Shown here one piece after another: positions 21,959-34,643 of a DNA stretch of 64,000 bases. The DNA is taken from the NCBI GenBank assembly GCA_026936325.1, contig JAPTHN010000003.1:80589006-80653005 (forward strand). The letters run 5' to 3'. The stretch is from Platynereis dumerilii. Lineage: Eukaryota > Annelida > Polychaeta > Phyllodocida > Nereididae. The position numbers were made by a program, and so were the translations under genes. Position 1 is the first letter of the stretch. The number at the start of each line of letters is the position of its first letter. The notes beneath the pieces are model-generated. The model searched no databases. It saw only the letters and a list, made by a program, of their open reading frames with translations, and was not told the DNA's origin.

Positions 21959-24900
21959 ACTAGAGAAGACGGTAATTGTCATCAGGGACAATTACAAAGA
22001 ATTTACCTTGACTTTCAACTAAAGTTTGCCTGTAAATGGACAGACAAATGGCCGGACCAACGGTTAGAGTCCTGACTCAGAGTCCTGACTCAGAGTCCTG
22101 ACTCAGAGTCCTGACTCAGAGTCCTGACTCAGAGTCCTGACTCAGAGTCCTGACTCAGAGTCCTGACTCAGAGTCCTGACTCAGAGTCCTGACTCAGAGT
22201 CCTGACTCAGAGTCCTGACTCTGAGTCCTGACTCAGAGTCCTGACTCAGATTCCTAACTCAGAGGCCTGACTCCAACTCCTGACTCAGAGTCCTGACTCC
22301 AACTCCTGACTCAGAATCCTGACTCCGAGTCCTGGCTCCGACTCCTTACTCAGAGTAATGATTCCGAGTCCTGACTCAGAGTCCTGACTCGGAATCCTGA
22401 CTCAGGGTCCTAACTCAGAGGTCTGACTCCGAGGCCTGACTCCGAATCCTGCCTCAGAGTCCTGACTAAGAGTCCTGACTCAGCGTGTCCTGAATCAGCG
22501 TGTCCTGACTCAGCGTGTCCTAACTCAGCGGCCTGACTCAGCGTGTCCTGACTCAGCGGTCTGACTCATACTCGAGACTCATACTCGAGACTCATACGCG
22601 AGACTCATACTCGAGACTCATACTCGAGACTCATACTCGAGACTCATACTCGAAACTCATAGTCGAAACTCATAGTCGAGACTCATAGTCGAAACTCATG
22701 GTCGACACTCAGAGTCCTAACTCTGAGTCCTGACCTAGGGTCCTGACTCAGGGACCTGACTCACAGACCTGACGCACAGACCTGACTCATAGACCTGACT
22801 CACAGACCTGCCTTAGATTCCTGACTGAGTCATGACTCCTAGTCATGACTCCGAGGCCTGACTCCGAGTCCTGACTACAAGTCCTGACTCAGCGGCCTGA
22901 CTCAGCGGCCTGACTCATAGTCAATACACATAGTGGAGACTCAGAGTCAAGACTTTGAGTTCTGACTCAGAGTTCTGACTCAGAGTCCTCACTTCTGACT
23001 CAGAGTCCTAACGTAGGGTCCTGACTCAGAGTCCTCACTCCGAGTACTGATTCCAAGTTCTGACTCAGAGTCCTGACTCCGAGTTTGACTCAGGGTCCTG
23101 ACTCAGGGGTCTGACTCCGAGTCCTGACCTAGGGTCCTGACCTAGGGTCCTGACTCAAGGACCTGACTCACAGACCGGACTCACCGACCTGACTCACAGA
23201 CCTGACTCAAAGACCTGACTCACAGAACTGACTCATATTCCTGACTCTGAATCATGACTCCGAGTCCTGATCCCGAGGCCTGACTCCGAGTCCTGACTCC
23301 AAGTCCTGATCCCGAGTCCTGACTCAGCGGCCTGACTCATAGTCGAGACTTAGAGTCAATACTCATAGTCGAGACTCAGAGCCCTGACTCAGAGTTCTGA
23401 CTCAGAGTCCTGACTCGCAGACTTGGCACACAGATCTGACTCACAGACCTGCCTCACAGACCTGACTCAGAGTCCTGACTCAGGGACATGACTCAGAGTC
23501 CAGACTCAGAGTCCTTGCTCAGAGTCCTGACCTAGGGTCCTGACTCAGTGACCTGACTCAGAGACCTGACTCACAGACCTGACTAAGATTCCTGACTCCG
23601 AGTCATGACTCCGAGCCATGACTCTGAGTCCTAACTCCGAGGCCTGACTCCGAGTGCTGACTCAGAGTCCTGACTAAGAGTCCTGACTCAGAGTCCTGAC
23701 TCAGAGTCCTGACTCAGGGACCTGCCGCAGAGTCCAGACTCAGGGTCCTGACTCGCAGACCTGACTCACAGACCTGACTCACAGACCTGACTCAGAGTCC
23801 TGACCTTGGGTCCTTACTCAGGGACCTGACTCAGAGACCTGACTCAGGGTCCTGACTACAACTCCTGTCCCCAACTCCACTCAGTCATTTGAGACTTAGT
23901 CAGTAGCAAACACTGGCCCCGTCACCTGAAACGGCCAGAACAGCTTTCCAAATATGGTTAATGTATGCTAATATATGCGGCCAGCCTGCGTTGGAGTGTG
24001 AAACCGTCTCACCTGCATCATGTGAAAATGAATTTTTGGCTGACAATTTCTTCATTTTTCTGACCTTTTGACCTTTGTTGCTTCGAGTTGACTGTACCTA
24101 CAGACTTGTCATTTGCCACAACTTACCGCAAGTATTTGGTCAAGCTTGTCAGTGAAAATTAAAAAAATTGGAACTTTTCTTGCTAGTTAAAAAAAATCAT
24201 TTGTGAAAACGATCAATTTTCATTGCATCTTTGACCTCAAATTTGACCCTGCGGAAATTGTCACAGGTGAAAATTAATGTGCTCATGTGTTGCCAGTATG
24301 TGATCTAGGGGGGTAATTTAATTTACAGAAAGCTGTAGGAGTAATATTTCCCACTCAAATTAAATCATTTATGCAAAACATCAGGTGTGTTGCAAAGGGG
24401 CACTTTTCACAATTTTTGACAAATTTATTTTGAGACCTTGAACAAACTGCATTAGGGGCTTTTGATAACCACATTATTGACTAGTAGACCCTAGACTTTG
24501 AAGAGGATTGGTTGAAAAAAACATAATTTTCAGAATTTTTGGAAAATTGGACTTTTTAAACTTTAATGGCTCATATCACCTTCAAATATCATCTTTTTGT
24601 CCAATTTTTTGATCAATATAGTCATTTTGGGTAAAGTTAAGGGTAGTTCACTATACATTTTGATCACCTCAGACTACTCCTTCAAGGAGATTTTACAATA
24701 CGACCCAAATTTTGAACCCGTGATTTTGAAAAATTGCCATATTTCAAAAAGTAGTCTACAAATCCAAACCATATTGTGCACTGCACTGGCCCCAGATACT
24801 GGCCAACTTTTGTCACAATCACCATGATTCCATCTATTACGTAACTTGAGATCTTGTTCGCAGACCAAAAACTGCTCATTCTCCTCTAGCCCTTTACCCG

Positions 24901-25178
24901 TTGGACCAACTCTGATATGACTTGTACCAATACGTAGACAATAACTTTTTATCACAGGATTTTGACTCTTGACTCATTATCTCAACTACTTTTTCAGTTA
25001 TTCAACCTTAAAGTTTACAAATTTTCGACTTTGAACGCCTCTGTGAAAAAGACAACTGTGAAAATGACATCAAATGACCCACTTTCACAATACTGAATGC
25101 CTGATTGACCTTCTGACCAACTTTCATTGCCGTAGAACCATTTTGAAACCAAAAAGAAGAATAAGAATAATAATAATA
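21959..25178 (+). mobile_element. Element B1, 5' end and body with minisatellite core
   Basis: Begins ACTAGAGAAGACG, then the hairpin GTAATTGTC/GACAATTAC, then the B key AGAATTTACC. A long 13-bp minisatellite (22069-23880) follows, then a 1.2-kb body that ends in CCATTTTGAAACC and (AAT)n. Its terminal hairpin is at 33296-33318. Confidence 0.8.
22069..23880 (+). repeat. 13-bp minisatellite (CAGAGTCCTGACT and variants) in B1
   Basis: Starts with more than ten perfect units, then drifts into CACAGACCTGACT, CATAGTCGAGACT and similar 12-14-nt variants. Each standard unit has a near-palindromic GACTCxGAGTC core and a TGACTCA word. Confidence 0.9.
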
Positions 25179-26583
25179 ACTAGTATACTAAATTGCACAG
25201 CAATTTAAAGGAAGAACTTCCCTTCCCTTCCCATCCCTTCCCTTCCCTTCCAATCCTAGCTCTCCCTTTCTCTTCCAGTTCCTTGCATTCATTTGCCTTC
25301 CAGAGCTTAGCATGTTTTGATTCGGCAGTGACTATCATTGCTCCTACTTTGAAATGCTTGCCACCGTGCATGGAAGTAGAACAACAGGCATACATATGTA
25401 CTTAGTGATATATCGCTTGGCATGGATGCAAACTTTTTGTGGCCAGAGGTACCACCCTGAAAGCAATACACTTTCATGAAACCCTAACCCTAATGACTTC
25501 CTACAGAAAAACCATAAAAGCTAGGAAAAGGTGCTTGTATACATAAATAGGGCACACACTCAGCACCATATCACATCAGTTTTAACTGACTCGAAGCATA
25601 AATGGATGAGTTATAATTGAAAACACCAAAAAATTCATGTAAAATTGCCTGTTGTTCTGACATGCATGGTTACATAAAATGAAATGAAGAGCATGATTTT
25701 ACACATCCTTTAACGTTATTTTGGTGAAATTTGAGTCATTAGGAAACAAGTTATTGGCATTTGAATTTTGAAATTGAAAAAAATTCTCTAGGAAAAACTA
25801 TTTGATGGAGGTAAATTTCCTTCGGCCACATTATAGGGGTCTAGGCCAGGTACGAGTAAAAAAATATTCATGAACATCCATGAAGATCTTCATTGGTTTT
25901 TGTAGCCTAATGTGTTTTGATCGGGCCAAAAAGTGACATGAAATTTTCACTGTTAAGCGAAATTTTCCCTCGGACGTCCAAGGGTATAATGCTATATACC
26001 ATTGGAAAGCTAACTTTCTGAGCTTTCCAAAAATGGTTTTCTTTTCCTTCTTGGTGTAATATTAAGGGAGTTACAGACCTTCAAAAGTTGCACTTTTGAG
26101 GCCTTGTGGCACCAAAAGTATTGGACCTTGGGTCCCATACTTTTGCATAGACAGTGTACCCAAGTAGTACTACTCATTTCCTGAAGAACATGAAAATCTG
26201 ATAATTGCATCATGGTTTTTCATGACATGAACCCTGGAAATTTCGTTTTGCCTTGACTTCGAAATTTTTTATCTCAAGACCTATCAAGCCGATTACCACT
26301 AGGCTCCTTTCTGCACTGCGCATTTCTTTGTAGTATATGAGGAAAAAATTTCATGCCAAAAAAACCAACAGTTTCTTCAAAACCGAACGCAGAAATTTTT
26401 CATAGAAAATCGCTGTAATTCCCATGAAGTGCGGAATTCCCATGCGTAATTCCCACCATTGAAGAAGTTTTGTGCTGTGTCTATGCTGTTATACTTTCAT
26501 GGGGATACATTCTATAGTTTGTCAGTTATGCAACATTTAAGAAATGGCCAAAAGTGGGAAGAAAAATAATAATAATAATAATA
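25179..26583 (+). mobile_element. Element C1, 5' end and body
   Basis: Begins ACTAGTATACT, then the hairpin AAATTGC/GCAATTT, then GG and the C key AGAACTTCCC. A CCCTTCCCTTCC tract follows. The body is homologous to family A bodies and ends in AAGTGGGAAG plus (AAT)n. Its terminal hairpin is at 28294-28318. Confidence 0.8.
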
Positions 26584-28262
26584 ACTAGTATACTAAATTG
26601 CACAGCAATTTAAAGGAAGAACTTCCCTTCCCTTCCTATCCCTTCCCTTCCTTCCAATCCCTTCCCTGCCCTGATATTCTAGTTCCTTGTATTCCTTTCC
26701 TTTCCATTGGTTAATAGTGTGTTTAGGTTGTCCATGAGCGAAACTGCTGCTTTGACCTTCTCTGCAATAGTCCATGGAGCTGCACAAACAGGCATACACA
26801 CTCACATGTCGCTTGGCATGGTGCCAGGCCTTTTATTGGCGATGGTACCACCCTGAAAGCAATACTTTGATGAAACCCTAACCCTAATGACTTGTTACGG
26901 ACAAACCATAACAGCTGGGAAGATGTGCTTTTATACAACCATAGGGCAAACAGGCAGCAACATGTCAAATTAGTTTTAAGTGATTTGCAGCAGTTTTACA
27001 CAAGTTATAATTTAATTATAAATTTTATGGAAAAAATGTGAGGTTATTTGCAAACAATAGGGCAACAAATAAGCAACATATCATATCAATTTTAAGTGAT
27101 TTGAAACATTATTGGAAGAGTTTAAATAGGATAAAAAAATTCATGGTAGGAACATGTGCTTACATGGAAAAATAGAGTAAAAAATTAGCAATAAGTCAAA
27201 TTAGTTTTAATTGATATTAATTAATACTTAATGAGTTATAATTGTATAAGTGAAATAGCTCATGTAAAATTGACTATTAGTGAGAGGTATATGCCCTTGG
27301 AGCTCATAAAAGGGCATAATTTTATGCATTTTTTAGTGTTAATTTCATGACATTTGAATAAGTAGAAGCCGAGCAATCTACATTAGAATTTTGAAATGAA
27401 AAAAATTCTCAAGCAAAAAGTATATGCAGTAGAAAAATTTCCTTTGGACACATTATGCATGGCCACAATGGGTACCAATAAAAAAATAAACATGAACATC
27501 CATGAAGAGCTTCATAGTTTTTTGGGGCAAAATAGGTTTTGGAAGGCCAAAAAAGTGACATAAAAGTTTCAATGTCTGACGCGATTCTATACTAAAGCAG
27601 CTACAGCAAAGTTCTATACATCATCTTGAAGAGGAGAAACTGAACTTTCTGATGATGTCTTTAATTTTTCTGTAGCTTTAATAGGTACCGAGATATTGGC
27701 GATTGAAAATTGCATTTTTGTGCGGCCATAGCGCCGATACCGAATACGCGACGACAACGAAATTTTGTGGGATTGTTAGACAGGGGCAGGGCTCTATACT
27801 CACATAAAATCAGCCTGATCTGAGCATTCCTTCCTTGTTTTCTGGAGATTTTCCCGTGCTTTTTGGGAATTCCGTTTTTTTAAAAATTCATAGAAAAAAA
27901 TTTTTGTCCATGGATTTCCATAAAAATCCTTTCCGCACTGCGCATTTCCTTGGAGAACATGAGGAAAAAATTTCACAATAATCCAACAGGCAGTTTTCTC
28001 TGAACGGAATGACAAAAGTTTTAATGTATAATCGCTGTAATTCCCATGTCAAGCGTAATTCTGATGCGTAATTCCTAGCATTTAGAAAGTTTTATGGTGT
28101 CTGTATGGTGTCCAAGTATTATGCTGAGATCTTTCCCTGACTATGATTTAAGCAACATTTAAGAAATGCTGAAAACGCGGCAGAAAAATAATAATAAGAA
28201 TAATAATAACAAATACGTACAATATCAATAAGAACTTCCCTACGGGAAGTTCTTAATAATAA
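26584..28262 (+). mobile_element. Element C2, complete, inserted in the (AAT)n of C1
   Basis: Same 5' architecture as C1. The 3' end is ACGTACAATATCAAT followed by AGAACTTCCC-TAC-GGGAAGTTCT inside a hairpin at 28230-28254 and an (AAT)n tail. The body is longer than C1 and retains CCCTAACCCTAA near 26876. Confidence 0.8.
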
Positions 28263-28328
28263 TAATAATAATAAGAATACGTACAATATCAATAAGAACT
28301 TCCCTACGGGAAGTTCTTAATAATAATA
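28263..28328 (+). repeat. Displaced 3' end of C1
   Basis: A second copy of the C terminal segment (ACGTACAATATCAAT plus hairpin 28294-28318) directly after that of C2, as expected if C2 landed between the body and terminal hairpin of C1. Confidence 0.8.
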
Positions 28329-30883
28329 ACTAGAGAAGACGGTAATTGTCATCAGGGACAATTACAAAGAATTTACCTTTACTTTCAACTAAAGTTTGCC
28401 TGTAAATGGACAGACAAATGGCCGGACCAACGGTCAGACAGACAGACAAAACTGAAGGACTCAAGGACACACACAAATGATAATATTCGACGGGACTGGT
28501 TCACATTTTCACTACCTTCATCAATGTTGTACATGTCAGGAGTGAGAACATTCATCTCAGAGTCCTGACTCAGAGTCCTGACTCAGAGTCCTGACTCAGA
28601 GTCCTGACTCAGAGTCCTGACTCAGAGTCCTGACTCAGAGTCCTGACTCAGAGTCCTGACTCAGAGTCCTGACTCAGAGTCCTGACTCAGAGTCCTGACT
28701 CAGAGGCCTGACTCCGAGTCCTGACTCCGAGGCCTGACTCCGAGTCCTGACTCCGAGGCCTGACTCCGAGGCCTACCTCCGAGGCCTGACTCCGAGGCCT
28801 GACTCCGAGTCCTGACTCCAAGTCCTGACTTAGCGTGGCCTTACTCAGCGGCCCCTGACTCAGCGGCCCCTGACTCATAGCCGAGATTCATAGCTGAGAT
28901 TCATAGCTGAGACTCATAGTCGAGACTCATAGTCGAGACTCATAGTCGAGACTCATAGTCGAGACTCAGAGTCGAGACTCAGAGTCCTGACTCAGAGTCC
29001 TGACTCAGAGTCCTGACTCAGAGTCCTGACTCAGAGTCCTGACTCAGAGTCCTGACTCAGAGTCCTGACTCAGGGTCCTGATTCAGATTCCTGATTCAGA
29101 TTCCTGAGATTCCTGACTCAGAGTCATGACCTAGGGTCCTGACTCAGGGACCTGACTCACAGCCCTGACTCAGGGTCCTTACTCACAGACCTGACTCACA
29201 GACCTGACTGAGTCCTGACTCTGAGTCCTGAATCAGAGTCCTGACTCAGAGTCCTGACTCAAAGTCCTGACTCCGAGGCCTGACTCAGATTCCTGACTCC
29301 GAATCCTGACTCAGATTCCTGACTTCAAATCCTGACTCAGCGGCCTGACTCATAGTCGAGACTAATAGTCGAGACTCAGAGTCCTGACCTAGGGTCCTGA
29401 CTCAGGGACCTGACTCAGAGACCTGACTCAGGGTCCTGTCTCACAGACCTGACTAACAGACCTGACTAACAGACCTGACTCACAGACCTGACTCACAGAC
29501 CTGACTCACAGACCTGACTCAGGGTCCAGGCTCAGGGTCCTGACTACAACTCCTGTTCCCAACTCCACTCAGTCATTTGAGGCTGTAATATGTATATAAA
29601 CATTAGTCAGTAGCGTACACTGGCCCCGTCACCTGAAACAGCCAGAACAGCTTTCCATATATGGTTAATGTATGCTAATATATGCGGCTAGCCTGCTTTG
29701 GAGTGCGAAATGGTGTCACCTGCATCATGTGAAAATGAATTTTTTGCTGACCATTTCTTCATTTTTCTGACCTTTTGACCTTTATTGCTTAAAGCTGACT
29801 GCAGCTAGAGACTTGCCATTTGTCACAATTCACTGCAAGTATTTGGTCCACGTTGTCAGTTAAAAGCAAGAAAATTGAAATGTTCCTTCCCAGTTAAAAA
29901 AAATAATTTGTGAAAATAACCTGTTTTCATTTCCTCTTTGACCTCAAATTTGACCTTGATAAAAAGGTCAAAGCTCAAAAGTAATGCGCTCATGTGATTG
30001 ACAGATGTGATATAGGGGGGTCATTTAATTTAAAGAAAGCTGTAGGAGTGATATTTCCCACTCAAATAAAATCATTTTTGGTAAATGCCAGGAGTATCGA
30101 GAGGTACCATTTTTCACATTTTTTTACAAATTTAGTTGAAGACATGAAATATTCTTCATTGGGGGCTTTTGATAACCATATTATTGACTTGTAGACAGCA
30201 GACTTTTGAGAGGATTGGTTGAAAAAAACACAATTTTCAGAATTTTTGCAAAATTCAACTTTTTAAACTTTAATGACTCAAATCACCTTCAAATATAACC
30301 TTTTGGTCCACTTTTTTGGTCAATATAGTCTTTTTGGGTAAAGTTAAGGGTAGTTCATTATACATTTTGATCACCTCAGACTACTCCTTCATGGAGATTT
30401 TACAATTCCACCTAAATTTCGAACAATCGATATTGAAAAATTGCCATATTCCAAAAACTACTGGACAAATCCAAACCATTCCTTGAATCAACATTGGCCC
30501 CAGATACTGGCAAACTTTTACCACAATCACCATGCTTGTATCTATTACATAACTTGAGAAACCGATCGCAGACTAAAAAGTGCTCATGCATCAAACGCCC
30601 TTTACCCGTTGGACCAACTGTCATATCTCTTACACTAATTCATTGACAACAACTTTTTATCACATAATTTTCACTCTTGACTCATTATCTCAAATAGTTT
30701 TTCAGTTATTCAACCTTAAAGTTTACTAATTTTCGACTTTGAACGGCTCTGTGAAAAAGACAACTGTGAAAATGACATCAAATGACCCACTTTCACAATA
30801 CTCAATGACTGATTGACCATCTGACCAACTTTCATTACCGTAGGACCATTTTGAAACAAAAAAGAATAATAATAATAAGAATA
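28329..30883 (+). mobile_element. Element B2, 5' end and body with minisatellite core
   Basis: Same start as B1 (ACTAGAGAAGACGG, hairpin, key AGAATTTACC). A unique stretch is followed by a 13-bp minisatellite (28556-29560) and the B body ending in CCATTTTGAAAC and (AAT)n. Its terminal hairpin is at 33241-33263. Confidence 0.8.
28556..29560 (+). repeat. 13-bp minisatellite in B2
   Basis: Blocks of CAGAGTCCTGACT alternate with CCGAGGCCTGACT and CATAGTCGAGACT variants. Two separate homogeneous blocks (28556-28700 and 28975-29070) point to repeated local amplification. Confidence 0.9.
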
Positions 30884-33222
30884 ACTAGAGAAAACGATAA
30901 TTGTCAGCACTGACAATTACAAAGAATTTACCTTTACTTTTAAATAGACTTGGTCTGTAAAACGACAGACAAATGAACAGATGGACAGATGGGCTAAACT
31001 TTGCCTGTAAATGGACGGACGAATGGACAGATGGATGAAACCGACGGACTGACAAACACATGCAGACTGTGATTCCTCACCATGACTGCGACTCTGACTC
31101 CAACTCCAACTCTGAATCCTGTTCAGATCTCCGATGACTCAGAGTCGTGACTCAGAGTCGTGACTCAGAGTCGTGACTCAGAGTCGTGACTCAGAGTCGT
31201 GCCTCAGAGTCGTGACTCAGAGTCGTGACTCAGAGTCGTGACTCAGAGTCGTGACTCAGAGTCGTGACTCAGAGTCGTGACTCAGAGTCGTGACTCAGAG
31301 TCGTGACTCAGAGTCGTGACTCAGAGTCGTGACTCAGAGGCGTGACTCAGAGTCGTGACTCAGAGTCGTGACTCAGAGTCGTGACTCAGAGTCGTGACTC
31401 AGAGTCGTGACTGATGGATGAAACCGACGGACTAACCGATGGACTGACAAACACATGCAGACTGATTCCTCACCATGACTGCGACTCTGACGCCAACTCC
31501 AACTCTGAATCCTGTTCAGATCTCCGATGACTCAGAGTCGTGACTCAGAGTCGTGACTCAGAGTCGTGACTCAGAGTCGTGACTCAGAGTCGTGACTCAG
31601 AGTCGTGACTCAGAGTCGTGCCTCAGAGTCGTGACTCAGAGTCGTGACTCAGAGTCGTGACTCAGAGTCGTGACTCAGAGTCGTGACTAAGAGTCCTGAC
31701 TCAGAGTCCTGACTCAGAGTCCTGTATCCGAGACCTGACTCAGAGCACTGGATCAGACCCTGACATCACCTGCTGACCCCAACTCCTAACTGCAACTCCT
31801 AACTTCAAGTCCGACCCCAACTTCTGACTCAACTCCAGACTTCAACTCCTGACACCAACTCCCTTCTACCAACATCATCAGAGCAGAACACTGTGCCAAT
31901 CAGTAGGCCAGCCCATGTAACCAGCACTCACTTCAACTGGCCAGAAGAGCACTCCATATATGGCTAATGTATGCTAATTTATGCGGCCAGCCTGTGTTGG
32001 AGTGTGAAGATATCTCACCTGCATCATGTGAAAATGAGTTTTTTTGCTGACCATTTGGTCATTTTTTGACCTTTTGACCTGAATTGCTTGGAGATGGCAA
32101 AAGTCACAGACTTGCTGTTTACCACGAATGACCATAACAATTCAGTTAACATTGTCCATTAAAATGAAGTTAATTGAAACATTCCTTCTGAGTTGAAAAA
32201 AATGATTTCTGAAAATTATCAATTTTCATTTCATCTTTGACCTCAAATTTGACCATGATGTATGAGACTACTTGTCAAATTTTATGTGCTAATGTGATTG
32301 CCAGTACGTCATTTTGGGGGGTCATTTAATTTACAGAAAGCTGTAGGAGTAATATTTCCCACTCAAATTAAATTATTTATGCAAAATGTCATGGAAGTTG
32401 CGAAGTACCACTTTTCACAATTTTTTACAAATTAAGTTGAGGATATGAAACAATTCTAATAGGGGGCTTTTGATAACCATATTACTAACCAGTATACCTC
32501 AGACTTTTAAGAGGATTGGTGAATTATAACATAATTTTGAGAATTTTGGAAAAATTCTATTTTTTTGACTTTGATGGCTCATATCACCTTCAAATATCAT
32601 CTTGTTGTCCAATTTTTTGGTCAATATAGTCTTTTTGGATAAAGTTAAGGGTAGTTGATTATACATTTTGATCACCTCAGACTACTCCTTCATGGAGATT
32701 TTACAATTCCACCTAAATTTTGAACACTCGATTTTGAAAAATTGCCATATTTCAAAGTATATTGCATAAATCCCAATGATGTTACAGTCGACCTTGGCCC
32801 CAGATACTGGCAAACTTTTGCCACCATCACCATATTCCTATCTATTACATAACTTGAGATCTCAGTGACAGACTGAAAACAGCTCATTTGTCAATAACCC
32901 CTTACCCGTTAGACCAATTGTCATATCATTTGCACCAATACGTTCACAATAACCTTTTATCACAAGATTCTGACTTTTGACTCATTATGTCAAAGACTTT
33001 TTGAGTTATGACACTTTAAAGTTTACCAATTTTCGACTTTGAACGGCTCTGTGAAAATGACAACTGTGAAAATGACATAGAGAACGCAATTACGTAATGC
33101 TGAACTACTGACCTATCAACTGAAAACACTTTCAACGATGTAAACCCATTTTGAAAAAATAATAATAATAATAATAATAATAGCAAAAACAAATAGAATT
33201 TACCATAGGTAAATTCTTAATA
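30884..33222 (+). mobile_element. Element B3, complete, inserted in the (AAT)n of B2
   Basis: Starts ACTAGAGAAAACGATAATTG with key AGAATTTACC and ends with CAAAAACAAAT plus a hairpin at 33195-33217. The core minisatellite has the variant unit CAGAGTCGTGACT in two blocks (31135-31412 and 31525-31690), separated by a copy of the unique segment that precedes the first block (31030-31135 against 31413-31525). Confidence 0.8.
31135..31740 (+). repeat. 13-bp minisatellite in B3, in two duplicated blocks
   Basis: Unit CAGAGTCGTGACT, very homogeneous. The same preceding unique DNA (GATGGATGAAACCGACGG to CAGATCTCCGATGACTC) occurs before both blocks, showing a tandem duplication of roughly 380 bp. Confidence 0.9.
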
Positions 33223-33320
33223 ATAATAGCAAAAACAAATAGAATTTACCATAGGTAAATTCTTAATAAGAATAATAATAATAGCAAAAACAAATAGAAT
33301 TTACCATAGGTAAATTCTTA
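33223..33320 (+). repeat. Displaced 3' ends of B2 and B1
   Basis: Two further copies of the B terminal segment (GCAAAAACAAAT plus AGAATTTACC-ATA-GGTAAATTCT), hairpins at 33241-33263 and 33296-33318. With the end of B3 this makes three stacked B ends for the three B starts. Confidence 0.8.
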
Positions 33321-34643
33321 ACTAGTATAACTGATATTGCCGTACGGCAATATCGGATAATCCCCCGCGCCCCCCCTGTCTCCCCTGCCCTGCTTACTCT
33401 CCCCTTCCAATTCATGTCCTTCATGATGAATTCTTAAAAGCATGTATGAACGCTGCAATGTTGTTGGAGCATATGCCTATCAAATATCTTGACTGGCAGA
33501 CACACCTGTGGAGGCCAAGCGTACCATCATGCAGACAATGCATATTGAGTAAACCCTAACCCTAACCCTAATGGCCTGTTGCAGGCAAGCCATAACAGTT
33601 GTGAGGTTGTGTCTACACAGAAAAATCAGGCAAAAAATTAGCGACATGTCATTTGAGTTTTAACCGATTTGAAACATTCACTTAGTAGCTATAATTGAAT
33701 ATATGAAATCATACATGTAAAATAGGTTATTAGAATGAGGTCCATGCCCTTGGAGAACAGATAAAGCAATAATTTTACACATCTTTTAGTGTTAATTTCA
33801 TAAAATTTGGATAGTTAGAAGCTGAGCAATCTAATGTTAAAATGTGAAATTAAAAAAAATTCTCTAGGAAAAACCATTTGATGTAGGCAAATTTCCTTTG
33901 AGGACAGCATGTAGGCCTAACAAAGGTATATTGAAAAAAATATTCACGGACATCCAAGAAGAACTTCATAGATTTTTTAGCCAAAAATGTTTTGTTAGGC
34001 GCAAAAAGTGACATGAAATTTTCAATGTCTGACGCGATTCTACGCCGCGCGTCTGATACTATCATGCTATACATCATTGGAAAGCTGAGAAACAGACCTT
34101 TCTTGTGATATGTGAAACTAGTCTGTATCTGCAATAGGGACCGAGATATGGCCACTTGAAGTTTGAGTTTTTGTGCGTCCGTAGCTCCGAGACCGTTTGT
34201 CCGAGGGGTCCGTAACTTGGTGAAGTTGGTACACTAGAGTAGGTCTGTAAGTATACCCATTTTCAGCTTTCTACGAGCATTCCTTTCCTGTTTTTCAGAA
34301 AATTTTCCATAAATTTTCGGGATGTCCAATTTTCAAAAAATCATATCTTGAAATTTATTCATGAAATCTCCACAGGACGCCTTTCTGCACTGGAGACTTT
34401 GTCAAGGTATCTTACAAAAAATCAACAGGTCTCAGTTATGCTTAGGTTCTCAGAAACCTGCGCCGGAAATTTTTTTTGTATTTTGCTCATAAATCAAAAG
34501 TGTCTTGAAATTTGATCATGAAATTTCGTAAGCAGTAGCGCGCAATGAAGACACATAATGTGTTTGAGGTTTCAGGATGTTATCTGCAATAGTTTTGCAG
34601 TAATCACAGTTTTCCTGACTGCAATAATAATAATAATAATAAT
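33321..34643 (+). mobile_element. Element A3, 5' end and body
   Basis: Starts at ACTAGTATAACT directly against the terminal hairpin of B1 (TTCTTA|ACTAG). The A 5' hairpin and key are intact. The subfamily start is GCGCCCCCCCTGTCTCCC. The body carries AACCCTAACCCTAACCC near 33546. Its terminal hairpin is at 39081-39114. Confidence 0.8.

Noticed and set aside
24597-24955. Open frames in the right-hand part of the B bodies (also 30412-30624 and 32690-32887)
   Set aside because: The homologous positions in the three B copies are open in different frames, so conservation is at the DNA level.
28556-28900. A CRISPR-like array of short regular repeats
   Set aside because: The 13-bp units are contiguous with no unique spacers, lie in a eukaryotic mobile element, and there are no cas genes.
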